Source: Syntrophobacterales bacterium Delta_02 (GTDB taxonomy: Bacteria; Desulfobacterota; Syntrophorhabdia; Syntrophorhabdales; Syntrophorhabdaceae). From it: DNA of 64,000 bases. The stretch is taken from NCBI GenBank assembly GCA_001603955.1, contig LVAA01000014.1, forward strand, positions 1 through 64,000, in the 5' to 3' direction. The notes under the pieces were generated by a model. That model had not been told where the DNA came from and ran no database searches. It was given only the letters and a program-made list of their open reading frames with translations. The stretch's first letter is position 1. Each line of letters begins with the position of its first letter. Of the stretch, positions 7,127-15,028 are shown in pieces. Both the position numbers and the translations under genes were made by a program.

Positions 7127-7666
7127 ATGCCGCGACAGTCCCGTCTCGATGCAGCAGGCACCCTCCATCATGTCATGATCCGCGGCATAGAGAGACGGAA
7201 CATATTCGGGGATGCCCGGGAAAGGAACGACCTCATCGTCAGGTTGTCCACCCTCCTGCCTCAGACACGTACAGCCCGCTACACCTGGCCCTTCATGTCC
7301 AACCACGCCCATTTTCTTCTGAGGAGCGGCCCCTCGGGTGTCCCCAACCTCATGAGGAGACTCCTTACGGGCTATGTCGTCACTTTCAACAAGAGGCACA
7401 AACGGAACGGCAAGGTTTTCCAGAACCGCTACTAGTCCATGCTCTGTGAAGAGGAGGTGTACTTCAGGGAACTCGTCCGCTACATCCACCTCAACCCGGT
7501 TCGTGCCGGCATCGTCTTTTGTCATATCGCGTCACGGGATTTCGGTGTCTCCGTGACGGATCTCGCGAGACTCCTCGGTATGACCCCCTCCGCGGTGATC
7601 TTTGCGGTGCGCAGGGGCGGGAAGACCGCCGGGCAGAAGGGCTTGAAACCGGAACGACATATTTAA
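7127..7666 (+). pseudogene. RAYT (REP-associated tyrosine transposase), broken
   Basis: Y1/IS200-like transposase. The N-terminus (MPRQSRLDAAGTLHHVMIRG), the HUH motif in MSNHAHFLL, the tyrosine region LTGYVVTFNKRHKRNG and the downstream LVRYIHLNPVRAGIV block are all visible. The gene is interrupted by TAG at 7433-7435, where relatives usually have a Lys codon (after FQNRY). The same frame continues to 7666 but jumps directly from the HLNPVRAGIV block to the C-terminal HTH (LARLLGMTPSAVIFAVRRG), missing roughly 100 residues of the usual middle part. Two lesions mean it is very unlikely to be active. RAYTs act on REP palindromes; the flanking repeat contains short palindromes. Confidence 0.85.
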
Positions 7667-7717
7667 GTTCCTACTACCCCCTACCCTTGCCCAACTACCA
7701 GAACACAAAAGAACATC

Positions 7718-7763
7718 TTGACAGGAATACTACGGTACTTCTAGAATGTAGACATAATGTCTA
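7718..7763 (+). promoter_or_regulatory. Promoter and operator of the first tetR gene
   Basis: TTGACA (7718-7723), 18-base spacer, TAGAAT (7742-7747), then the palindrome TAGACATAATGTCTA (7749-7763) with perfect 7-base arms over the expected transcription start. This is the usual layout of an autorepressed TetR-family gene. The same arrangement precedes the second tetR. Confidence 0.75.
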
Positions 7764-7847
7764 ACAAAGGGTGCTGAGTCTGATGGGGTAGCTGAGCGCA
7801 GGAAAAGAGAAAGAGAAGCCAGACGGGAACTGGCCATCGATGCGGCC

Positions 7848-8447
7848 ATGAGCATATACGACAGGGATGGCTACCATGCCATTACTATGGAAAGGATAGC
7901 AGAGCAGTCGGAACTGAGCCGTGCCGCCCTGTATCTTTATTTCAAGAGCAAGGACGAAATACTCATGAACGCGATAGTATCCTTTGCCGACTATTTCGCG
8001 GCCACCCTGCAGGAGCTCTATGATAACCGCGAGAAGATGAAAGACGAGATATTTGACAGGTTGTGGGAATGCTGTGAGAATGCTTACGAAAGAGACCCGG
8101 TAGCCTTCACGGCGTGGCAGTATTTTCACCAGAGCGAGATGATCGGCAACCTCCATCGGGAATTGCGCGACATCCTCTTCGAGTCCGGCGCCAAAGTGGT
8201 TGCTCTTCAACATAAGATAGTCAAGTACGGCCTACAGGAAAAGATATTTGTCGAATGCGATTACAGGACGCTTTCCGAGGTCATCTGGTCATCCTTTCTG
8301 GGCATTGTCTATGTCGAGCGAAGTAAGAACGCACTCTCCCGCAAGAGTCACCTGACTATCACCCAGAATCTGGCAAAACGTGTCCTGTCGCGGGGCATTC
8401 TCAGGCGGCCGAAGGATGACTCTGGAGAAAGTGATAATGGTGAGTAG
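7848..8447 (+). CDS. TetR-family regulator 1, N-terminus apparently frameshifted
   Basis: 199 residues from the first in-frame ATG. The HTH is clear (ITMERIAEQSELSRAALYLYFKSKDEIL) and the whole protein is a close paralog of the regulator at 9862-10563. Homology continues upstream of this ATG (ERRKREREARRELAIDAA, from about 7785), but the natural ATG at 7783 reads ATG GGG TAG; one additional G would restore the frame. Either the gene has lost one base in a G run, leaving a product without its first 20 or so residues, or the sequence has an error. TetR proteins repress nearby transport or catabolic genes until a ligand binds. Confidence 0.75.
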   Translation: MSIYDRDGYHAITMERIAEQSELSRAALYLYFKSKDEILMNAIVSFADYFAATLQELYDNREKMKDEIFDRLWECCENAYERDPVAFTAWQYFHQSEMIGNLHRELRDILFESGAKVVALQHKIVKYGLQEKIFVECDYRTLSEVIWSSFLGIVYVERSKNALSRKSHLTITQNLAKRVLSRGILRRPKDDSGESDNGE

Positions 8448-9794
8448 GGCATGTATTTTTTTGTGCAGCGTTATATACCAATCATACTAACGAGAAGCAA
8501 GAGGCTAAACAATGAAGTGGGTTTTGTCCGGAGATCAGTTGTGGTGTTGGAGATATCTTCGAACAATCTCAAGACCACGGCCGTAACCCTGAATATGACC
8601 GTCACCTGTGTGAAACCGACAACGAAGAACGCCATGCTCCGCGCGGAGTCCAATGAATTGAACAAAGGACGAAAGAGACGGTTGCGTATAAGGTCAAAAT
8701 ACGCGACGACGAAGGTCTGGTGGTTGTCTGGCAGGCTGTCTGAACCCCCTTTCTTCAATGGACGAAGAGCCTGGCAGTTCGAGATCATCGGGCCAGGCAT
8801 CCTTTTGGTGGTAGTTCCGAGGCTAGCGATAGCGTGACAGCGGGCTGACCGCGACCGGGCCCTGAAAGAAGTGAGGCTCCCCGTGAATCAACCGAAGTGA
8901 CTGACCTTCATGCAGAAATACCTGGCCAGAGTGCCGTGAGGCGTGATCGTTTCGTGTATTATCAACCCTGCCCATATGAGTACCCATCCATTGCCCACAT
9001 GAACGTGGAATGTTGGCGCCGCACGTGCCTGCTCATGTCATGAGCCTTTTCGGTGCCGAGTCTTTCGATCCAAGCGGAAATGTTGTTTTTGTAACTCTCA
9101 TCGGAGAACACCGCGCCCACAATGTGCAATCAGCCTCCCCCTCCTCAGGGATGCCGTCTATTCTCCGGAGGGTCCGCTGTTTCCAGAAGTCTGGTAAGTG
9201 GTTGAGGGCAAGACTCGTAGAAACGGCGTCAAGGAGCGCGCCATCTGTCGCCACCGGTGGTGACAGGAATAGAATGTCCCCTCAATGAGACAATCCGGAA
9301 GGGCCCCCGGGATGCCGATGGTGCCCACCCTGGCACAATGGCCTGCCGCCAGCAGAACAAAGGTCTCCGTGCCGCTACCGAAATCGGCGATGACAGGGTT
9401 CCCGCGAAGGCCGAGCCAGGTAATGACGCCCTCGTTCTCATTCTCTATGCTGCGGAACCGGCCGTGTCGTGCATCACAAGCCTCCACGACTCCCGGTCTG
9501 CGAAATTCTTGTCGATCTGGACCATGTCATCGCATTCCCATCAAGGCAGTTCCATCTAGCGCTCTCTTGCCGGTAATAAGGATTTTCCCACTTTGACGCG
9601 ATAAGGGATGGCTGGCAGCAGAGCATCTCTTGCCCTCCCACTGCCACGGTCCGGGCGGCTTCCGATGAGCTTTCTTGATTCTCAACAGAGGCGTTGAGGC
9701 ATTCTTCGATGATCACAACGTCGCTTTTCACCCTTTGCTGGGGCTTGACGGCTATTTGCTTCAGGAACTCTGGAGAGTACAGATCTATTTTTTC
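8448..9794. other. Decayed stretch between two tetR paralogs
   Basis: About 1.35 kb with overlapping open frames of 70-130 codons on both strands, but no clear ribosome sites and no recognisable protein. Minus-strand frames at 9158-9487 and 9474-9815 look protein-like in composition and would join only through frameshifts. The stretch is best read as remnants of genes lost after the duplication. Confidence 0.5.
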
Positions 9795-9840
9795 TTGACA
9801 AGCAAGTGACACCAATTATAACGTATGGACGCCATGTCTA
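9795..9840 (+). promoter_or_regulatory. Promoter and operator of the second tetR gene
   Basis: TTGACA (9795-9800), 16-base spacer, TATAAC (9817-9822), then TGGACGCCATGTCTA (9826-9840). Its right half-site ATGTCTA is identical to that of the first tetR operator, and 10 to 11 of 15 positions agree overall. The shared half-sites suggest that both regulators bind both sites. Confidence 0.7.
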
Positions 9841-9861
9841 TTGAATGGAGGACGAGTCCAT

Positions 9862-10563
9862 ATGGAAGTGATAGAGCGAAAAAGACAGGAAAGAGAGATC
9901 AGGAGGGAACTGGCAATCGATGCCGCCATGGGTATTTACGAGGAGGAAGGATACCACTCGATTACAATGGAAAAGATTGCTGAGCGGTCAAAGTTGAGCA
10001 GGGCCGCGCTTTACCTCTATTTCAGAAACAAGGAGGAGATACTCATTAGCGCCATCGTGGCGCATGCCGACTACCTCGCCGGGTCTCTAAAGGAGCTTTA
10101 TAATAACCGGGAGAATACGAAAGGGGATCTCTTGGAGAAACTGTGGACATGTTTTCAGGAGTCCTATGAAAAAGATCCTGTGACCTTTACGGCCTGGGAG
10201 TATTTCCATCAGAGTGATGTTGTAGACAGTCTATCTCCCGAACTGCGAGATATCCTCCATAGGTCGGCCTCGAAGGTTGTCGGCCTCCAGTTGAAGATAG
10301 TCGAGTATGCCGTTCGAGAGAGGATGTTCATCGAATGCGACCCGAGGGTGCTGTCCGAGGTCGTGTGGTCAACGTTCCTGGGGATCGTGTACGTTGAGCG
10401 AAGCAAGATTATGCTTTCCCACAAGAGCCACATGATCTCGACGCAGGACATCGCCAAAAGAATGCTGGCACGGGGTGTTGCCAATCTATCCCGGCAGAGA
10501 GAGGGAAACACTGCTGGGGGGATGTGCGATGATGAGGTTGGAGCGCAACAAAACGGTCTGTAG
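9862..10563 (+). CDS. TetR-family regulator 2
   Basis: 233 residues from the ATG at 9862, chosen for the GGAGGA ribosome site at 9847-9852. The N-terminal HTH (residues about 30-60: ITMEKIAERSKLSRAALYLYF) is typical, and the C-terminal ligand domain is unassigned. It is the intact paralog of the regulator at 7848-8447 and lies directly upstream of an MFS transporter and a CoA ligase in the same direction. It probably represses itself through the operator at 9826-9840 and may control the transporter and ligase. Confidence 0.9.
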   Translation: MEVIERKRQEREIRRELAIDAAMGIYEEEGYHSITMEKIAERSKLSRAALYLYFRNKEEILISAIVAHADYLAGSLKELYNNRENTKGDLLEKLWTCFQESYEKDPVTFTAWEYFHQSDVVDSLSPELRDILHRSASKVVGLQLKIVEYAVRERMFIECDPRVLSEVVWSTFLGIVYVERSKIMLSHKSHMISTQDIAKRMLARGVANLSRQREGNTAGGMCDDEVGAQQNGL

Positions 10564-10782
10564 CGAGGCGGTCGCCATACGTTCGGCGGTGTCACCACGG
10601 TGCCAGTTCAATTTTACGGGCTGCGCTATAGGTAGATTGTGGGTTCCCTCAGTCCATGTGTGAGCCCGTGCTCTCCATACGGACAAGGAACCACGAGCGG
10701 AAGAAGAAAGATTTCTTTAGTGATTCTTCAGGCGATGGCGAGCGTCGTCGGAAGCGAAGAGTAAGAATCGAGGGTGAATGGG

Positions 10783-12150
10783 ATGAAACAAAAAGTGTCG
10801 TGCGTGTTCGAGCATCGTTGGGTTATCTTAGCCATTCTTTCAGTGCAGTACCTCTTTGTCTATTTTCACCGGGTGTGCCCGGCCGTAGTGGCGCAGGATT
10901 TGGTCGAGGCATTCTCGATCAGCGCCACATCTCTCGGCATACTGGCTTCAGGCTACTTTTACCCCTACGCGATAATGCAGGTACCTGTGGGATTTCTTGC
11001 GGACTCCTGGGGTCCTAGAAAAACCATTACCTTCTTCACATTACCCGCGGCGGCGGGTGCGTTCATGTTCGGGTTGGCACCAAATCTCGAAGTTGCGACG
11101 ATATCGCGCATCGTGGTGGGTTTTGGTCTTGCAGGGATCTTCGTTCCCGCCATGAAGGCACTTGCTGAGTGGTTTCAGCCAAAAGAGTATGCGAGAGTTT
11201 CGGGGATCCTTATGGCCGTAGGCGGGATCGGATGGCTTTCTGCTGCGACACCTCTTGCTCTGGTAAGCAAGAGCTTTGGCTGGCGCACGGGCTTCATCGC
11301 TATCGGGTGCATTACTGTGGTGTTATCGCTTCTCACCTGGTTTTTTGTCTCTGATAAACCAAAGGAAAAGAAGTGTGAAGCGGGCAATAATATCTCTCCA
11401 GGGCGACCGGCTTCGCGACAATGTGTGGGATTATTGGCAGGGGTCCGCAGAGTGGGTTCCACCCCCGATTTCTGGCCGCTGGCAGTATGGTGTTTTTGTG
11501 ATGGGGCTATCCTCTTCAGCTTTACCGGATTGTGGGCCGGCCCCTATCTGAGAGATGTTTATGGTTTTTCAAAGCCCGCCATTGGGAACATACTTTCTAT
11601 GGTGGCGGTGGGGGTAATTGTCGGCAGCCCTTTCCTGGGGTACCTCTCAGATAAAGTCCTCAAAAGCAGGAAAAAGATTCTCTTTGGGTGTGCCTTGGTC
11701 ACGGTTATTGAATGGGTGATCCTCTATGGCTGTCTCGAGTCACTCCCGGTGCCGGTACTGTATGGGTTTTTTCTGATAATAGGCGTCTGCGTCGGTGCTT
11801 CCATTGTAATCTGTTTCACGGCAACCAAGGAAATCTTTCCTGTCGAAATGGCTGGCACTTCCGTGAGTTGTGTGAACCTCTTCGGTTTTTTGGGTGGAGT
11901 CATCTATCAGCCCTTGATTGGGCACTTTCTTGATCTCGCAGGCATGGCAAACGGACAATACGTTACTCGGGGGTACAAGTTGGCCTTTCTGCTACTTCTG
12001 GGCACCAGCCTTGTACACGTTGCCTGCACGTTTTTTGTTAAAGAGAAGCCGCATGGCGAGACGAGCGAAGCAACGGCCTGTACTCGTAGGGAGCGCGTTC
12101 TGCCGCCCGGTCGCTGCTCGGCAAGGTCCGAAGGATTCAAGAGTCAATAA
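10783..12150 (+). CDS. MFS transporter
   Basis: 455 residues from the ATG at 10783, which has a GAGGG site 8 bases upstream; a GTG start 9 bases earlier is possible. Twelve hydrophobic segments in two halves are joined by a charged loop near residues 195-220. The loop between segments 2 and 3 has a degenerate GFLADSWGPRK version of motif A. The fold resembles the organic-anion (ACS/OPA-like) MFS transporters that take up carboxylates. It precedes a CoA ligase, so import of an acid that is then activated is a reasonable inference. The last 30 residues are a polar tail of unclear origin. Confidence 0.9.
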   Translation: MKQKVSCVFEHRWVILAILSVQYLFVYFHRVCPAVVAQDLVEAFSISATSLGILASGYFYPYAIMQVPVGFLADSWGPRKTITFFTLPAAAGAFMFGLAPNLEVATISRIVVGFGLAGIFVPAMKALAEWFQPKEYARVSGILMAVGGIGWLSAATPLALVSKSFGWRTGFIAIGCITVVLSLLTWFFVSDKPKEKKCEAGNNISPGRPASRQCVGLLAGVRRVGSTPDFWPLAVWCFCDGAILFSFTGLWAGPYLRDVYGFSKPAIGNILSMVAVGVIVGSPFLGYLSDKVLKSRKKILFGCALVTVIEWVILYGCLESLPVPVLYGFFLIIGVCVGASIVICFTATKEIFPVEMAGTSVSCVNLFGFLGGVIYQPLIGHFLDLAGMANGQYVTRGYKLAFLLLLGTSLVHVACTFFVKEKPHGETSEATACTRRERVLPPGRCSARSEGFKSQ

Positions 12151-12234
12151 ATATAAGAGACCAGAGCGCGACTGCTGAGTGTGCCGTATCAGGTGTATGG
12201 TCTTGTGAATAATCATCAAGAGGAGGAATGAACT

Positions 12235-13530
12235 ATGACGTCAACCTACATGCCGCGGGTGCGTACCCGCGAGGAACTTGAGTCGCTTCAGTTAAGTGGT
12301 TTGCAGTGGACGGTTAGCCATGCGTATAACGGGTCCAGTTTCTACAGGAACAGGTTCAATGAAGTCGGGGTGAGACCCGAGGACATAAAAACGTTGGAGG
12401 ACATCAGGAAACTGCCATTTGTGACGAGCAAAGATCTTCAGGAGGGATATCCCTTTCCGCTTCTGAGCGTACCTCTTGAGAGTGTGGTAAGAATACATGC
12501 CTCCAGTGGAACAACCGGCAAGAGAAAGGTTCTTTGCTACACTGCAAAGGATATCGACGACTGGGCCAATATGTTTGCACGTTGTTATGCCTTTGCAGGT
12601 TGCGCGCCTGCAGACCGGATCCAGATAGCCGTCGGCTATGGTGTGTGGACAGCTGGAGTGGGGTTTCAGAACGGCTGCGAGCGTTTCGGAGCCATGTCTA
12701 TACCTGTAGGTCCGGGGAATCTCGATATGCAGTGCCAGTTCCTTGAGGATTTTCAGACGACCGTAACCGGCTCCACCGCATCGATGGGTCTGCTACTGGC
12801 TGAAGAGATCGACAGGCGAGGATTGCGTGGAAGACTTGCACTGAATAAGATGATATTTGGGTCGGAGAGGTCGAGCGATGCCATGCGAGTTCGTATCTCT
12901 GACCTTTCAGGAGTGGAGCCTGACCAACTATTCGATATCGCGGGTCTCACCGAATTGTACGGACCAGGGACAGGCATCGATTGCCGGTATCATAAAGGGA
13001 TTCACTACTGGGCTGATTATTACATACTGGAGATATTGAACCCGGATACCTTGCATCCTGTACAGCCGGGAGAGGTAGGTGAGATGGTTGTGACAACACT
13101 CATGAAGGAGGGAGCGCCCCTCGTTCGTTACAGGACCCGGGACCTGACGAGAATCATAACCGAACAGTGTCCATGCGGAAGTATCATGCCGATGCACGAC
13201 AGAATCCTCGGCCGATCCGATGATATGTTCATTTTCAGAGCCGTCAACATCTATCCAAGCCACATTGACCAGTTGCTCTCAAACATTACCGGAGTTGGGT
13301 CCGAATACCAGATTCACCTTACCAGGGAGGCAGATGGCAAGGACGAGATGCTCATCAGAGTGGAGCGGGCAATAGACTGCCCGATCGACGATGCCGGGCG
13401 AATAAAAAAGGCAATTGCGGATGAGATAAAGAAACAAACCCTGGTGAGTTGTACTGTTGATGTTGTTGAGTATGGAACACTGCCGAGATCGGAGAGGAAG
13501 ACAAAGAGAGTATTCGACAGCAGAAACTGA
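12235..13530 (+). CDS. Phenylacetate-CoA ligase family protein (PaaK-type)
   Basis: 431 residues, normal for the PaaK family. It adenylates a carboxylic acid and transfers it to CoA. Visible motifs are the P-loop-like SSGTTGK (about residue 91), AGLTELYGPG near 237 for adenine binding, YRTRDLTRI near 298 with the ribose-binding Asp, and the hinge and C-terminal FRAVNIYPSHID block near 335. A strong AGAGGAGG site precedes the ATG. The actual acid is unknown; aromatic acids are usual for the family. The gene end lies inside the second copy of the 293-bp repeat, and a remnant of a second copy is at 6767-6841. Confidence 0.9.
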   Translation: MTSTYMPRVRTREELESLQLSGLQWTVSHAYNGSSFYRNRFNEVGVRPEDIKTLEDIRKLPFVTSKDLQEGYPFPLLSVPLESVVRIHASSGTTGKRKVLCYTAKDIDDWANMFARCYAFAGCAPADRIQIAVGYGVWTAGVGFQNGCERFGAMSIPVGPGNLDMQCQFLEDFQTTVTGSTASMGLLLAEEIDRRGLRGRLALNKMIFGSERSSDAMRVRISDLSGVEPDQLFDIAGLTELYGPGTGIDCRYHKGIHYWADYYILEILNPDTLHPVQPGEVGEMVVTTLMKEGAPLVRYRTRDLTRIITEQCPCGSIMPMHDRILGRSDDMFIFRAVNIYPSHIDQLLSNITGVGSEYQIHLTREADGKDEMLIRVERAIDCPIDDAGRIKKAIADEIKKQTLVSCTVDVVEYGTLPRSERKTKRVFDSRN

Positions 13531-13748
13531 GGATGATTTGTTCGCGAGCGGCGAACTTGCGAGGGTCTTTTCGGGAAAAGCGGAAAGACCCTCTGCCAGG
13601 GGACAAGGGTGAACCTCGGGGAAATCCCGCGATTCTTCCGCCAACATAAATGCCAACTAATTGCCGTTCCGGTTCGCGGCGCGTCCGTTCGGAACAGGTA
13701 CTTAACGCAACAAATACCAACGCTTTACAGATGCTGAAAACCAACATT
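13456..13748. repeat. 293-bp direct repeat, copy 2
   Basis: Copy of 6767-7059. It covers the last 25 codons of the intact ligase and 218 bases of downstream intergenic sequence, ending just before the upstream region of the next operon. The pair could recombine to delete or amplify the 6.7-kb block between them. Confidence 0.9.
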
Positions 13749-13832
13749 ATTCAGTCAACGCGCGTAAGATTCCTGTATATTCGTTAATCTTTTTTCTTCC
13801 CCGGAAGCGAGAAAATGACGGTTTTCCGCTAT

Positions 13833-13860
13833 TTGCAGCCTTAAGGTTTTTCTCTATAAT
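13833..13860 (+). promoter_or_regulatory. Promoter of the envelope/catabolic cluster
   Basis: TTGCAG (13833-13838), 16-base spacer, perfect TATAAT (13855-13860). It lies 108 bases before the YCF48-like gene. Immediately downstream is a TGAACAGAAAC direct repeat (two copies within 13870-13896) that could bind a regulator. Confidence 0.6.
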
Positions 13861-13968
13861 CGAAACCGTTGAACAGAAACTCTGAACAGAAACAGAAGTG
13901 GGTGTGACCAAGTTTCGGCGGAACGATCTGGTCATCTCAGACTGTTCGCTACGACAGGAGGGATTGCT

Positions 13969-14997
13969 ATGCAGAAGCAAAATCGTTTGCGCGCAACCCT
14001 GAAAACAATATGTCTCGGCCTCATGTTCCTTCTTATCTTTTGCACGCCGGCTACGTCGGCGGAAAAACGCAAAGACACTCACGGTCATGTTAGCGAAGAT
14101 TTGTTTTCAGTTGTTTTTCCCACGCAAAAAGACGGTTGGGCGTGTGGGCGCTGGGGTACCGTGATCCGTACCGCGGATGGCGGCAAAACATGGGAATACC
14201 AGGCGACCGACACGGATTTCACGCTTAGCTCAATATATTTCAGGGACTCCAAGAATGGATGGGCAGTTGGAGACGAGGGAATAATCATCCACACACAGGA
14301 TGGGGGAAAGACCTGGGTGAAACAGAAAAGCCCTGTCAGCTATTTCTTGATGGGAGTCTATTTTGCCGACACAACTAACGGCTGGATAGCCACGGAAAGA
14401 ACCACCATCCTGCACACTCAAGACGGGGGAAAGACCTGGGCGAAGCAGTTCAGCGACCGAGACTTCATCCTGAAAAGTGTTTCCTTCAGTGACCAAAGGA
14501 ACGGTTGGGCCGTTGGCGAATATGGCTTCATCTACCACACGGAAGACGCCGGGGTGACGTGGAAGAAGCAGGCGGGCGAGTTCAAGGTCTCAGAGGAGAC
14601 AGGCGAGGTGGTAGGTGGGAACATACTCTTCGGTGTCTTTGCCGAAAGCCCCCAGAGAGCGTGGGTTGTGGGTATTGATGGTTATGTGGCCAGGACAACT
14701 GATGGCGGGAAGACATGGAATCGGGTAAGCGTGCCTGTGTCCAGGACTCATCTCTACTCTGTAGGGTCAAGCAAGACGGGCGTAATTGCCATCGGGGGCG
14801 ATGGCGTATTCCTATGGTCCGGCGATGGTGGCGCAACATGGAAAAACCCTGAATTCAAACCGTCCATCAGATATGGGTGGATCTACGGGCTTGCACCGCG
14901 GGGAGAGACCGATTTTGCCGCTGTTGGCCTTGGTGGGGCGGTCTATCTCAGCGATAGCAACAAGACACCGCCGTCTTTTTCACGGATCGCGTATTGA
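13969..14997 (+). CDS. Exported YCF48/BNR-repeat beta-propeller protein
   Basis: 342 residues with a signal peptide (cleavage probably after TPATSA, residue 31). The rest is a series of about seven blades marked by the pattern NGWAVG...GxIxHTxDGGKTW, the YCF48/photosystem II stability-like (BNR/Asp-box) repeat. Members next to RND pumps and DUF1302/DUF1329 genes are thought to be periplasmic assembly or partner proteins. Here it is the first gene of exactly that set, separated by 31 bases from the RND gene. A GGAGGG site precedes the ATG. Confidence 0.88.
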   Translation: MQKQNRLRATLKTICLGLMFLLIFCTPATSAEKRKDTHGHVSEDLFSVVFPTQKDGWACGRWGTVIRTADGGKTWEYQATDTDFTLSSIYFRDSKNGWAVGDEGIIIHTQDGGKTWVKQKSPVSYFLMGVYFADTTNGWIATERTTILHTQDGGKTWAKQFSDRDFILKSVSFSDQRNGWAVGEYGFIYHTEDAGVTWKKQAGEFKVSEETGEVVGGNILFGVFAESPQRAWVVGIDGYVARTTDGGKTWNRVSVPVSRTHLYSVGSSKTGVIAIGGDGVFLWSGDGGATWKNPEFKPSIRYGWIYGLAPRGETDFAAVGLGGAVYLSDSNKTPPSFSRIAY

Positions 14998-15028
14998 TTT
15001 ACTCTGAGGAGTTGACGAGGCAGGCACT

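Noticed and set aside
8451-8837. 128-codon plus-strand frame after the first tetR, and the opposite 109-codon frame
   Set aside because: Neither has a ribosome site or a recognisable family; kept only as part of the decayed stretch.
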